From positions 1 to 46,480 of the forward strand of contig CALAGR010000109.1 of assembly GCA_937891735.1 (NCBI GenBank): 46,480 bases of DNA, read 5' to 3'. Shown here one piece after another: positions 23,900 to 37,911 of this stretch. Made by a program: the position numbers and the translations under genes. Numbering within the stretch: position 1 is the first letter of the stretch; every line of letters begins with the position of its first letter. The notes below the pieces were generated by a model that was not told where the DNA came from, made no database searches, and saw nothing but the letters and a program-made list of their open reading frames with translations. This DNA is from an uncultured Pseudomonadota bacterium. Its GTDB lineage: Bacteria > Myxococcota_A > UBA796 > UBA9615.

Positions 23900-25741
23900 A
23901 TGAGCAAGATCATCGGGATCGATCTGGGAACGACGAACTCGGTGTCCTGCTACATCGAGCAGGGCGAGCCGCGGATCATCATCAACGAAGAGGGCGCCCG
24001 GCTGACCCCGTCCACGGTGGGCTTCAGCAAGGACGGCGACCGGTTCGTGGGCGACATCGCCAAGCGCCAGCTGCTGATGTACCCCGAGAACACGATCCAC
24101 TCGATCAAGCGGTTCATCGGGCGCCAGTTCAGCGAAGTCCGCTCGGACACGAGCAAGGTCGCCTTCAAGATCGTGGACATCGGGGACGACACGATCGGCA
24201 TCGAGGTGGGGGGCAAGACCTACACCCCGCAGCAGGTCAGCGCGTTCATCCTGCAGAAGGTGAAGAAGTCGGCTGAGGACTTCCTCGGCGAGCCCATCGA
24301 CAAGGCCGTGATCACCGTGCCCGCCTACTTCTCGGACCGGCAGCGGCAGGCGACCAAGGACGCGGGGCGCATCGCAGGCCTGGACGTGCTCCGGATCATC
24401 AACGAGCCGACCGCCGCCGCCCTCGCCTACACGATCCGGCGCAAGTCGGCGGCGACCATCGCGGTGTTCGACTTCGGCGGCGGCACCTTCGACATCAGCA
24501 TCCTGGACGTGGACACGGACGTCGCAGAGGTGAAGGCCACCGCAGGCAACAACCACCTGGGCGGCAACGACATCGACAACCGCCTCGTGGACTGGCTCGC
24601 GAGCGAGTTCAAGAAGGCCAATGGCCTCGATGTCAGCGGGGACCGCATGGTCCGGCAGCGCCTCCTGGAAGCCGCCGAGAAGGCGAAGATGGACCTCTCC
24701 ACGTCCCTCGAGACGGAGATCCACCTGCCCTTCCTGACCGCCGACGAGTCCGGTCCGAAGCACCTGCAGACCGTGTTGACCCGCGCCACCTTCGAGTTCC
24801 TGGTGGAGGACCTGCTCCGCAAGGCGATCGACGAGTGCGAGAAGGCCCTGATCGAGAGCAAGCTCGAGACCACCGAGATCGACGAGGTGATCATGGTCGG
24901 TGGCTCCTCCCGGATCCCGAAGATCCAGGAGATGGTCAAGGCCCTGTTCGTGGGCGTCCCCCTGAACAAGAGCTTCAACCCGGACGAGGTCGTCGCCGTC
25001 GGCGCCGCGGTCCAGGCGGGGATGCTGGGCGGCACCGTCAAGGACGTGACCCTGCTGGACGTGACGAACTTCAGCCTCGGCATCGAGATCGAAGGCCGTC
25101 GCAGCGCGAAGCTCATCCCGAAGGGCAGCACCGTGCCGGTGGTGCGCACCCAGATGGTGTCCACCGTCGTGGACAACCAGAAGACGGTGAAGATCCACGT
25201 GCTGCAGGGCGAGGAGGAACTCGCCAAGGACAACATCAGCCTCGGTGAGTTCGAGCTGACCAACATCCAGCCGGCGCCGCGGGGGGTGCCCCGGATCGAG
25301 GTGACCTTCACCATCGACACCGACGGCATCGTGAACGTGAGCGCGCGCGACGTGCGCACCGGCGCCCAGCAGGGCATCACGATCCACTCGCCGTCGGGCA
25401 TGAGCCAGCAGGCGATCGACGACGCGCGGCACCAGCTGCAGCAGGCCGACGAGGACGACGAGATCGGCAAGGAGGCGCAGGATCTGCGTCACTCCGTGGA
25501 GAAGCAGCTGTTCGCCCTTGAGAACTTCCTGCGGGACAGCAAGCTCAGCCTGAAGAAGCGCGAGATCTTCGACACCGAGCAGGCCCTGAAGCGGGGACGC
25601 ATGGCGCTGGTGAAGAAGGCCGACGCCGAGGCCCTGCGCGAGCTCAGCCAGTACCTGAACAACTACCAGGCGCACCTGAAGCAGCGGGTGGATTCGGCGG
25701 CAGGCGGCTCCATCAGCGTCGCCCTCACCGGTCCGGAGTAG
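23900..25741 (+). CDS. Hsp70 chaperone, DnaK paralogue
   Basis: The 613-residue protein has a complete ATPase domain: MSKIIGIDLGTTNSVSCYIE, AVITVPAYFSDRQRQATKDA, GLDVLRIINEPTAAALAY, AVFDFGGGTFDISIL and VIMVGGSSRIPKIQ. A substrate-binding domain follows (TNFSLGIEIEGRR, then PRIEVTFTIDTDGIVNVSAR) and then a helical lid. It is slightly shorter than housekeeping DnaK (about 640). It lacks the usual acidic DnaK C-terminus, ending SISVALTGPE. Segment VDVTNFSLGIE replaces the common LDVTPLSLGIE. No dnaJ or grpE gene is adjacent. These points suggest a specialised paralogue, of which Myxococcota have many, rather than the main DnaK. It is transcribed alone from the promoter at 23824. Confidence 0.93.
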   Translation: MSKIIGIDLGTTNSVSCYIEQGEPRIIINEEGARLTPSTVGFSKDGDRFVGDIAKRQLLMYPENTIHSIKRFIGRQFSEVRSDTSKVAFKIVDIGDDTIGIEVGGKTYTPQQVSAFILQKVKKSAEDFLGEPIDKAVITVPAYFSDRQRQATKDAGRIAGLDVLRIINEPTAAALAYTIRRKSAATIAVFDFGGGTFDISILDVDTDVAEVKATAGNNHLGGNDIDNRLVDWLASEFKKANGLDVSGDRMVRQRLLEAAEKAKMDLSTSLETEIHLPFLTADESGPKHLQTVLTRATFEFLVEDLLRKAIDECEKALIESKLETTEIDEVIMVGGSSRIPKIQEMVKALFVGVPLNKSFNPDEVVAVGAAVQAGMLGGTVKDVTLLDVTNFSLGIEIEGRRSAKLIPKGSTVPVVRTQMVSTVVDNQKTVKIHVLQGEEELAKDNISLGEFELTNIQPAPRGVPRIEVTFTIDTDGIVNVSARDVRTGAQQGITIHSPSGMSQQAIDDARHQLQQADEDDEIGKEAQDLRHSVEKQLFALENFLRDSKLSLKKREIFDTEQALKRGRMALVKKADAEALRELSQYLNNYQAHLKQRVDSAAGGSISVALTGPE

Positions 25742-25824
25742 CGCCTCTCCCCGGCGCCTTCCCCGACCGGAACACCGCCTGATATGGTCGCTGCGCTCGC
25801 GGGATCCCCGCAGCGGAGGTCTGC

Positions 25825-26268
25825 ATGCTCCGACTCACCCTCGCCCTGTCGCTCCTGATCCTGACCGGCTGCCCCACCGACGGCGGTGAGCTGCCGGACC
25901 TCAGCTGGGATCCTCCGGTGGATGACCGGGGCGCCGGTGAGGTGGACTTCGGCACCGTCGCCGTGGGCACCAACCCGCCCCCCAGCGGCACGATCGTGGC
26001 GACCAACAACACCGACGAGATCATCTCCATGGGCGTGGACTGCGACCTCGTGGTGGGCACGCCGTTCAACATCAGCTGCCCCACGGACCGGGTGGACATC
26101 CAGCCCCTGGGCAGCGAGGACGCGGCCGGATCGGCCAACAACTTCCTCGCCGTGGGCGGCACCCTGCTCGTGGGACCCAACGACGTGGGCGAGGTGGAGA
26201 CCACCATCAGCTTCAACGCGGACAACACGATCTGGACGTTCGCCCTGATCGCCACCGTGACGAACTGA
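25825..26268 (+). CDS. Lipoprotein with a single Ig-like beta domain
   Basis: This 147-residue product has a signal peptide and lipobox (LLILTGC, Cys residue 16). The mature part has the phrase EVDFGTVAVGTNPPPSGTI, typical of ASH/HYDIN-like beta domains that begin with DFG-V-VG. Two later Cys (DCDLVV, ISCPTD) could form a disulfide. A GGAGG ribosome site lies at 25815-25819, five bases before the ATG. It probably sits on the outer membrane. The following PDZ lipoprotein gene overlaps its stop by four bases (CTGA), so the two are co-translated and may form a pair. Confidence 0.8.
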   Translation: MLRLTLALSLLILTGCPTDGGELPDLSWDPPVDDRGAGEVDFGTVAVGTNPPPSGTIVATNNTDEIISMGVDCDLVVGTPFNISCPTDRVDIQPLGSEDAAGSANNFLAVGGTLLVGPNDVGEVETTISFNADNTIWTFALIATVTN

Positions 26269-26969
26269 GCCGTTCGATTCGGTCTGCGCTTCCCCTGCTG
26301 CTGATCCTGATCTGCGGCTGCTCCGCCTGGACCTGGCGTGTGCCGGGTCTGCGCTACCGCCCTTCGGACACCCCGGTGCAGCTGCACGCAGACCGGCTGG
26401 TGGCGGATCTGCCCGCCGAGTCCTACGCGATCGGCTCGACGCAGATGGAGGGGTCCGATCCGGACGAGATCGGCGCGCGCATCGCCCGGACGGCCCAGCA
26501 GCACGGCGCGGACGTGGTGCTCCTGGAAGAGCAGGAGGCGGTCGTGAGCACCTGGACGACGGTGCGAAGCGAAGGCGGCATGGACCGGAGCGAGACCGGT
26601 CGGCAGGAGACCCTGAGCGTGGACTCCGCGCGGGTGGCCGCCCTGGGCATCGGCTACCGCAGCCCCGAGCGCTGCGTGGGGGTGCACCTGGTGTGCGAGC
26701 CGACCGTGGCCGTCATCACCGACTCCGCGACGTGCGTGGTCCGGGTCCGGGCGATGGTCCCGGGGGGCCCCCTGCAGGCCGCGGGCGTCGGCATGGGCGA
26801 GGGGCTCGTAGCCATCGACGGGCACCGGGTGCGCAGCCCTTCGGACGTGCACCAGCGCGTGGACGCAGCCCCCGGCGCGGTGGTGCTGCTGGTGGACGGC
26901 GAGCTCGCGCAGCGCGCCGTGGTCGTAGAGCCCGCCCCCTGCGCCGAGGTCTATCCGAACGCGCGGTGA
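26265..26969 (+). CDS. PDZ-domain lipoprotein, probable CTG start
   Basis: Read from CTG 26265, which overlaps the previous stop as CTGA, this gives 234 residues. The signal peptide is SRSIRSALPLLLILICGC with a lipobox ending at Cys. A GTG at 26340 would remove the signal peptide and is rejected for that reason. The middle part includes DEIGARIARTAQQHGADVVL followed by LLEEQEAVVST, a small alpha/beta domain. The C-terminus carries a PDZ-like module: VPGGPLQAAGVGMGEGLVAI, then DGHRVRSPSDVHQRVDAAPG. PDZ domains bind C-terminal peptides of partners, often proteases or their substrates, but no protease domain is present here. It is probably anchored in the envelope together with the preceding lipoprotein. 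Confidence 0.75.
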   Translation: MSRSIRSALPLLLILICGCSAWTWRVPGLRYRPSDTPVQLHADRLVADLPAESYAIGSTQMEGSDPDEIGARIARTAQQHGADVVLLEEQEAVVSTWTTVRSEGGMDRSETGRQETLSVDSARVAALGIGYRSPERCVGVHLVCEPTVAVITDSATCVVRVRAMVPGGPLQAAGVGMGEGLVAIDGHRVRSPSDVHQRVDAAPGAVVLLVDGELAQRAVVVEPAPCAEVYPNAR

Positions 26970-26993
26970 TCGCGACGATGGATCTTCACGAAC

Positions 26994-27010
26994 GCTGAAC
27001 GTATGATCAG
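26994..27010. promoter_or_regulatory. LexA-like (SOS) box upstream of the imuA-like gene
   Basis: GCTGAACGTATGATCAG reads CTGATCATACGTTCAGC on the other strand. It matches 15 of 17 positions of the motif I recall for Myxococcus LexA (CTRHAMRYBYGTTCAGS). It ends three bases before the ATG and overlaps a TATGAT -10 box (27002-27007). The same sequence with one change lies at 41502-41518 before dnaE2. Confidence 0.75.
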
Positions 27011-27013
27011 CTC

Positions 27014-27772
27014 ATGGTCTCTTCTGCCGCCCTCGACCTGACGACGGTCGCCCCCACCAACCGCATCGCGGCCCTCCGCGACCTGCTCCAGCAGCGGTTT
27101 CCGGGCACCAATCAGCTCGACAAGCCGGCCGTCGGCATCCTGCCCACCGGCGTCGCGGGCATCGACCGCCTCCTGCCCGGCGGGCTCCCCCGAGGCGCCG
27201 TGAGCCTGCTCAGCGGTCCTGCCAGCTCGGGCAAGACGGGGGCCGCCCTGGGGATCGTGGCGGGGCTCACGGGTCAGGCCGGGCAGGCCGCCTGGGTGCA
27301 TCGGGGGGCGTTCTCGCCGGCCTCCGCGGCGTGGGCCGGGGTGCAGGCCCGGCACCTCGTGCTGGTGCAGGTGGAGAGCGACTCGGAGGCGCTTCGGTGC
27401 ACCGACTTCCTGCTGCGCTGGCAGGCCTTCGACCTGGTGGTGCTCGACTGGATCGGCCGGGGCGGGCATGGGAGCCGCTGGAATCGTCTGCAGCGGCTGG
27501 TCACCGACAGCCCCAGCTCCCTGGTGGTGATCGCGCCCGCGCCGGAGCCCGGCGACCCGCTGCGCTTCGTCAGCGCGGTGCACCTGACGTTCGAGCGCGC
27601 CCCGGACCGGCCCGCGCAGCAGGTCGTCGTCGAGCTGGACAAGACCCGCTACGCGCGCCCCGACGGCCCCTCCCACGGGCTGCTCGAGCACCGCGGCATG
27701 CGCGGGGCCCCGTTCCTTCTGGACCCGGATCTGCCGGGGCTCGGGCAGCGGTGGCACCACGAGGTCGACTGA
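27014..27772 (+). CDS. imuA: ImuA-like RecA-superfamily protein (SOS mutagenesis)
   Basis: The 252-residue protein has a RecA-like core: Walker A in LLSGPASSGKTGAALGIVAG (about residues 66-85) and Walker B-like FDLVVLDWIG (about residues 140-149). VVIAPAPEPGDPLRFVSAVH follows. N-terminal IAALRDLLQQRF and LPTGVAGIDRLLPGGLPRGA are typical of ImuA/SulA-like proteins that accompany ImuB and DnaE2. ImuA supports error-prone repair by the ImuB-DnaE2 mutasome. A LexA-like box abuts the start, matching SOS control. imuB is not adjacent, and dnaE2 lies 10 kb away with the same box. The ImuA name rests on the fold, the box and the shared control, not on a search. The transcript may be leaderless because the -10 box is only six bases before the ATG. 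Confidence 0.8.
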   Translation: MVSSAALDLTTVAPTNRIAALRDLLQQRFPGTNQLDKPAVGILPTGVAGIDRLLPGGLPRGAVSLLSGPASSGKTGAALGIVAGLTGQAGQAAWVHRGAFSPASAAWAGVQARHLVLVQVESDSEALRCTDFLLRWQAFDLVVLDWIGRGGHGSRWNRLQRLVTDSPSSLVVIAPAPEPGDPLRFVSAVHLTFERAPDRPAQQVVVELDKTRYARPDGPSHGLLEHRGMRGAPFLLDPDLPGLGQRWHHEVD

Positions 27773-27833
27773 TCGCAACCAGGGCGCCGCTTCCCACTGG
27801 CTCCGCACCCGCAGTTCGGGTATCCATGCGCAC

Positions 27834-32630
<4,797 letters not shown>

Positions 32631-32653
32631 TCGCGACGGTGGTAGCGTGCCCC

Positions 32654-35600
32654 ATGCGTGAGTGGGGCGGTGCAGCGCTGATCGTGGGGATGCTGGTGGG
32701 CTGCGCGCCCCTCGACCCGCTCGACTCGCTCCAGCTCGGTCAGGTCGACTCGCCGATCGCCTCCGGCGCGTCCTGGAGCTGGCTCGGCGACCAGACGCTG
32801 GCATACATGGGCAGGACAACCGCCGCGGCGGGTGACGTCGACGGCGACGGGTACGACGACGTGCTGCTCGGCAGCCAGTGGTACGACAACGGCCAGGTCG
32901 ATGAAGGCGTGGTCTGGCTCTTCCCCGGGTCACCGAGCGGCCCCGCGGCGGCGCCCACCTGGTTCTCCGAGAGCGACCAGACCGACTCGGGCCACGGGTA
33001 CAACGCTCGGGGAATCGGCGACGTCAACGGCGACGGCTACGCCGACGTCGCGGTGGGGGCGAATCGCTGGGATGGCACAGGGGGCCCAGACGTGGGGCGC
33101 GTGCTCGTGTTTCACGGATCGGCAAGCGGTCTGTCGGTGACCGAGGACTGGACGGTCGAGGGAACCCAGCCAGGCGAGGGGCTCGGCTGGAACGTCGCCG
33201 GAGTGGGAGACGTCGACGCCGACGGCTACGGCGACCTGCTGGTCTCAGCGCCCGGGTACGACGACTCCCAGACGGACTCGGGCCAACTGCTCCTGTACCT
33301 GGGTTCCTCGTCGGGACTTCAGAGTGGCGCGGCCTGGACGTTCAGCGCCCAATCCGCTGGTGCCGAGCTGGGCGCCGGCGTCGGCAGCCTCGCCGGGCTC
33401 GGTGACGTGAACGGAGACGGCACGGCGGACTTTGCCGCGGGCGCGCCCGGATGGACCGAGGGCAGCCAGACCAACGCGGGACGTGCCCTGGTCTGGTACG
33501 GCATGCCGACCGGCGCGCCAGACACGGAGATCGCCGGGCAGACGGCCAACTGGCAGCTGGGCTACAGCGCGGCCGGGCCGGGCGACGTGGACGGCGACGG
33601 CTTCGCCGATCTGCTGGTGGCGGCGCCCATGCGCGGCAGCGCCGGCAACGTGCTCGGCGGAGTGGCCTACTTGTACGAAGGCACCTCAGGCGGGCTGAAC
33701 CCAGGCCCGGTCTGGTCGGTGACGGGCAGCGGGGTCGGCGCCTGCTGCGCTGAGCTGGGTTCCGTGCTGGCGGCGGCGGGCGACCTGGATGCTGACGGCT
33801 ACGCCGACTTCTTCGTGGGCGCTCCGAAGTGGGGGGCGGGCCTCCCCACGCGAGGGGCCGTGGCGGTCTACACCGGTCGGGCCGGCTGGCCGACGAGCGC
33901 CCCTGATCGCCTCCTGGAGGGGACCAACGGGGGGGACCTCCTCGGCATGGGGCTCGCTGGAGTGGGGGACGTGAACGGCGACGGCTTCGCGGATCTTGCC
34001 GCCGGATCCACGAACTGGGACGGCGCGGGCGCGCTCGTCGATGCGGGGCGGGTGGACGTCTGGCTTGGCACCGGCGCCGATCCGGGTGGCGTGTCCTGGT
34101 CGGTCACGGGGTCCGCGACGAACGAGCAGCGCGGCAGGTGCTTCGACGTGGGCGATGTAGACGCCGACGGCTACGAGGACCTCGTCCTCGCCGCCCTGGG
34201 TGGGAACACCCTGGGCGAGGGCGTGTTCGAGCTGTACTTCGGAGGCCCGGCCGGGCCAGCTACAACCCCGGACTGGTCCTGGGCGACGGGTGAGGCAGGC
34301 GCGACTGCGTGCGGCGTCGCCCTCGCCGACTTCGATGGAGACGGGTACGACGACGTCGCGCTCGGCTCCGCCCTCGCCGACGGCGCGGCGACCGACGAAG
34401 GCGCGGTCTTTGTCTTCCCCGGCACCGCCAACGGGCTCCCAGGAGTGCCTACGCTCATCCTCCAGGAGGGACAGGCGGGGGCCCGTTTCGGATGGGACGT
34501 CGCGGCGACGGACCTGGACGGCGACGGGTTCATGGACCTCGCCGTCGGGGCTGGAGACTGGGACGGAGCCCTCATCGATGAGGGTGCGGTGTTCCTGTAC
34601 TCCGGTGGTCCGACGGGGCTTGATCCCCAGGCGGTCTGGATGATGGAAGGGGGCGCCGCCGGCGCGGAGCTCCGTCGTGCCGCGGCCCCCGGCGACGTAG
34701 ATGGGGACGGGTTCGGCGATCTGCTCGTGGGCTCGTTGCACGCGAACGGCCCGCTCGGTGACGAGGGTGCCACGATGCTCTTCCTCGGCTCGGCGACAGG
34801 CCTGGGCGCGAGCCCAGACTGGACCCGCTACGGCGATGCGCCCGGCGCGTGGTATGGGACTGGCGTCGGACCCGCCGGAGACGTGGACGGCGACGGATAT
34901 GCCGACGTGATCGTCGGAGCACCGGCGTTCTCCGCCACGACCGACGGGAGCTACGCCGAGCTGTTCCTGGGGGGACCTGCGGGCTTGTCCGCGACACCGT
35001 GGGAGTTCCTCGCGCTCTCCGCCACCTGGGGTTCGTCCACCGTCTCCAGGCGCTTCGGGGTGTCCGCAGGAGCGGGCGACGTCGACGGCGACGGCTTCGC
35101 AGATCTGCTGATCGGCGCGCCCACCTTCACCAGCGGGCCATCGAACGAGGGTCTCATCGCCCTGTATCGGGGTGCGCCCGGCGGGCCAGACCCGAGCATG
35201 GCCGCCTGGTTCACGGGCGGCTCGACCGGGCTCTCCCTGGGCACGACGGTCGGATCGGGAGACCTGAACGGCGACGGGTTCAGTGATCTCCTGAGCTACG
35301 GCCATGTCAACAGCAGCACCTACCCCGGCAGGCTCCAGCTCCGCCCGGGCAACGGCGGCGGCTCGCCCTTCGGCGCCGCGGTCCGCGTGCTCCAGCCCGA
35401 TGGCGTCACGCCGCTCGCGCGCGGCGGCCTCTCGGACTCCACCGGCTTCGTCTGGCGCCAGCTCGCCCGCTCGCCGTTTGGACGGGCCACCGGTCGACTG
35501 CAGGTGGAGGCGAAGCCCCACGGCACGCCGTTCGACGGACTGGGGCTGACGGAGGGCCCGTGGACGGATCTCGGCACCACCGGGACCACGCTCGACGTCC

Positions 35601-37273
35601 CGGTCTCGGGGCTGCTCCCCGGCAGCGCCTACCACGTGCGAGGCCGCCTGGCGTTCGACAGCGGCACCAACCCGCCCCAGCGCCAGACCCGGTGGATCCC
35701 CCTCGATCCGGCCCAGCCCCAGGGCATCCACCTGCGCACCTGGCCGGACAGCGACGGCGACGGGGTCGCAGACACGCTCGACTGCGCGCCCGCCGACCCC
35801 CTCGTCTACCCCGGCAGCCCGGAGCTGTGCGACGCCATCGACAACGACTGCGACGGCAGCACCGACGAGGACTTCGACGGCGACGGCGACGGCTTCGCGG
35901 ACGGCTCCGATCCGGCCTGTGCTGCCCTGCTCTCGGTGGACTGCGATGACGGCGCGCCGCTCACGTTCCCGGGATCCGTGGAGACCTGCGATGGGACCGA
36001 CGAGGACTGCGACGATCCCGGCGACGGCAGCGGCATCGACGAGGACTTCGACGCCGACGGCGACGGCTTCTTCGACGCCGACACCCCGGGGTGCCTGACG
36101 GCCTGGGGCGTGCTCGCGGACTGCGACGACGGGGATCCGGCGATCTCCCCCGCCGGCCTGGAGGTGTGCGACGACGTCGACGACGACTGCGACGGAAGCG
36201 TGGCCGACGCGTTCGGGGACATCGACGGCGACGACCTGCCCGACTGCGCCGACCTGGATGACGACGGCGACGGGGATCCGGACACGGCGGACTGCGCGCC
36301 GAACGACCCGGACGTGTTCACGGGCGCCCCCGAGGCTTGCGACGCCGTCGACTCGGACTGCGACGGGTCCCTCGTCGACGGCTTCGCCAACCTCGACAAC
36401 GACGGGGAGCCCGACTGCGTCGACGCGGACAAGGACGGTGACGGGGATCCCGCCGAGTCCGAGGGGGGCACCGACTGCGACGACGAGAACCCCAACATCT
36501 CTGGCAGCGCCACGGAGTTCTGCGACGCGACCGACAGCAACTGCGACGGCGACCTGGTCGACGGGTTCCCGGACCTGGACGGGGACGGCACGCCCGACTG
36601 CACCGACCTGGACGCCGATGGCGACGGACATCCGCCGCCCATCCACGGCGGCGGCGACTGCGACGACTCCGATCCCGACCGCTTCCCTGGTACGGCCGAG
36701 CTGTGCAACGGCGTTGACGACAACTGCGATGGCCTGGTGCCGGGCGACGAGGCGGACGACGACGGGGACGGGGCTCCTCCGTGCGCGGGGGACTGCGACG
36801 ACGACGCCTCGTCTGTCGGCCCGAACCTGGTGGAGGTCTGCGACCAGCGCGACAACGACTGCAACGGCGCCATCGACGACGGGATCACGTCCTTCGACGT
36901 ATTCCTCGACGCGGACGGCGACGGCCACGGCAACCCCCAGGCCCCTCACCCGGGCAACCCGTTCTGCGCGGTGCCGGAGGGGTATGCGGTGAGCGACGCG
37001 GACTGCGACGACACAGACGCGAGCATCAGCCCCGCGGCGGACGAGGTCCCAGGCAACGTCGTGGACGAAGACTGCGACGGAGAGGTCCTGGACCCGCCGG
37101 GCGGGACCGGAGTAGCGGCTCCGGGGATCGGCTGCTCGTGCGGCGTGGACAGCGCCAACCCGGACGACGCAGACACCGGCCTGCTGCCCATGGCCCTGCT
37201 GCTGCTCCTGAAGCGGCGGAGGAGGGTCAGGCCGGGGCCTGCACGACGCGCGGAGACGACGGCGGCCAGCTGA
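32654..37273 (+). CDS. Giant FG-GAP/MopE-repeat surface protein with lipobox and MYXO-CTERM-like tail
   Basis: The start at ATG 32654 gives 1539 residues with lipobox MLVGC (Cys about residue 17). The N-terminal ~850 residues hold about 14 FG-GAP (integrin-alpha-type) repeats of the form [16 protein letters not shown], which build a Ca2+-binding beta-propeller. An FN3-like stretch follows (about 930-1030), then eight irregular MopE-type units such as [20 protein letters not shown]. The extreme C-terminus has [19 protein letters not shown], then a hydrophobic segment (PMALLLLL) and KRRRR. This is the layout of a MYXO-CTERM sorting signal read by myxosortase. Having both a lipobox and this tail is odd. 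The open frame extends 95 codons upstream inside the previous gene and is not used. It follows the first giant gene by 23 bp, so they are probably co-transcribed. Confidence 0.9.
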   Translation: MREWGGAALIVGMLVGCAPLDPLDSLQLGQVDSPIASGASWSWLGDQTLAYMGRTTAAAGDVDGDGYDDVLLGSQWYDNGQVDEGVVWLFPGSPSGPAAAPTWFSESDQTDSGHGYNARGIGDVNGDGYADVAVGANRWDGTGGPDVGRVLVFHGSASGLSVTEDWTVEGTQPGEGLGWNVAGVGDVDADGYGDLLVSAPGYDDSQTDSGQLLLYLGSSSGLQSGAAWTFSAQSAGAELGAGVGSLAGLGDVNGDGTADFAAGAPGWTEGSQTNAGRALVWYGMPTGAPDTEIAGQTANWQLGYSAAGPGDVDGDGFADLLVAAPMRGSAGNVLGGVAYLYEGTSGGLNPGPVWSVTGSGVGACCAELGSVLAAAGDLDADGYADFFVGAPKWGAGLPTRGAVAVYTGRAGWPTSAPDRLLEGTNGGDLLGMGLAGVGDVNGDGFADLAAGSTNWDGAGALVDAGRVDVWLGTGADPGGVSWSVTGSATNEQRGRCFDVGDVDADGYEDLVLAALGGNTLGEGVFELYFGGPAGPATTPDWSWATGEAGATACGVALADFDGDGYDDVALGSALADGAATDEGAVFVFPGTANGLPGVPTLILQEGQAGARFGWDVAATDLDGDGFMDLAVGAGDWDGALIDEGAVFLYSGGPTGLDPQAVWMMEGGAAGAELRRAAAPGDVDGDGFGDLLVGSLHANGPLGDEGATMLFLGSATGLGASPDWTRYGDAPGAWYGTGVGPAGDVDGDGYADVIVGAPAFSATTDGSYAELFLGGPAGLSATPWEFLALSATWGSSTVSRRFGVSAGAGDVDGDGFADLLIGAPTFTSGPSNEGLIALYRGAPGGPDPSMAAWFTGGSTGLSLGTTVGSGDLNGDGFSDLLSYGHVNSSTYPGRLQLRPGNGGGSPFGAAVRVLQPDGVTPLARGGLSDSTGFVWRQLARSPFGRATGRLQVEAKPHGTPFDGLGLTEGPWTDLGTTGTTLDVPVSGLLPGSAYHVRGRLAFDSGTNPPQRQTRWIPLDPAQPQGIHLRTWPDSDGDGVADTLDCAPADPLVYPGSPELCDAIDNDCDGSTDEDFDGDGDGFADGSDPACAALLSVDCDDGAPLTFPGSVETCDGTDEDCDDPGDGSGIDEDFDADGDGFFDADTPGCLTAWGVLADCDDGDPAISPAGLEVCDDVDDDCDGSVADAFGDIDGDDLPDCADLDDDGDGDPDTADCAPNDPDVFTGAPEACDAVDSDCDGSLVDGFANLDNDGEPDCVDADKDGDGDPAESEGGTDCDDENPNISGSATEFCDATDSNCDGDLVDGFPDLDGDGTPDCTDLDADGDGHPPPIHGGGDCDDSDPDRFPGTAELCNGVDDNCDGLVPGDEADDDGDGAPPCAGDCDDDASSVGPNLVEVCDQRDNDCNGAIDDGITSFDVFLDADGDGHGNPQAPHPGNPFCAVPEGYAVSDADCDDTDASISPAADEVPGNVVDEDCDGEVLDPPGGTGVAAPGIGCSCGVDSANPDDADTGLLPMALLLLLKRRRRVRPGPARRAETTAAS

Positions 37274-37595
37274 GCTCGAGCGACCTCCCCTGACTCGTCG
37301 CGGCCCACGCCCCCCGGACGGCGCGGAGCAGCGTCCTCGCGGCCTCCTCTTCAGGGCCGCCTCGGGCCAGGGCGCCCTGCAGGCGCGCCACACGCCGCTC
37401 GATCCGGAGCAGGCGCTCCCAGACCTCCGGGGTGATCGCGTCCGGGTCGCGCAAGTCAGCCAACGACGCGCCGCCCGCGAGCAGCCCCCAGAAGCCGTCG
37501 GTGAGCCCCTCGGCCCCCTCCACTGCGTAGTGCACCAGGTCGTGGAGCAGCATCGAGCGGGTCTCGAGCACGACGTCGATGGCCGGGTGGGGCAC
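37227..37595 (-). CDS. Small conserved-looking protein, apparently missing its N-terminus
   Basis: Read from GTG 37595 this gives 122 residues. [20 protein letters not shown] and [14 protein letters not shown] match, from memory, the middle of a small bacterial family that normally has ~40-50 beta-rich residues before this point. Here that part is replaced by the tandem repeat beginning at 37589, so the gene may have been truncated by the repeat. The C-terminus overlaps the end of the FG-GAP gene by 47 bases in opposite orientation. A second Met (about residue 15) could be the real start. Its function is unknown, and a broken gene is a serious alternative. Confidence 0.5.
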   Translation of the reverse strand: MPHPAIDVVLETRSMLLHDLVHYAVEGAEGLTDGFWGLLAGGASLADLRDPDAITPEVWERLLRIERRVARLQGALARGGPEEEAARTLLRAVRGAWAATSQGRSLELSWPPSSPRVVQAPA

Positions 37596-37911
37596 CCCAC
37601 GTCCGAGACAGTTCCGAGCGGATTCTCGAGGCGTGGGGCATCCCAGGCGTCCGAGGTCGAGGAGCGAAGGAAGAGCGCGGAGGCGTACTCATGTACGCCG
37701 CACAAGCGATGACGCCCGCGACGAAGAGATCGGGCGTCTGGGGCACCCCACGTCCGAGACAGTTCCGAGCGGATTCTCGAGGCGTGGGGCATTCCAGGCG
37801 TCCGAGGTCGAGGAGCGAAGGAAGAGCGCGGAGGCGTACTCATGTACGCCGCACAAGCGATGCGCCCGCGACGAAGAGATCGGGCGTCTGGGGCACCCCA
37901 CGTCCGAGAAT
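37589..37911. repeat. Tandem ~150-bp direct repeat (two full copies, third partial)
   Basis: GGGGCACCCCACGTCCGAGA begins at 37589, 37740 and 37890. Copy one is 151 bp and copy two 150 bp. They differ by one substitution (GCATCCC versus GCATTCC) and one deleted base (GATGACG versus GATGCG). The third copy stops after about 20 bases, at the dnaE2 stop codon. Each unit holds GGCGTAC-TCAT-GTACGCC, a 7-bp hairpin. The unit is partly open in three frames, but I see no conserved protein. It is probably an interspersed or duplicated non-coding element. Confidence 0.9.

Noticed and set aside
23834-25675. 613-residue frame antisense to the Hsp70 gene
   Set aside because: Its length mirrors the Hsp70 gene and it has no recognisable domains. 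Hsp70 genes are well known for long antisense open frames.
37689-37901. Short frames inside the tandem repeat that translate similarly in each copy
   Set aside because: The frames differ in register between copies because of the one-base deletion, so the repeat does not keep a protein frame.
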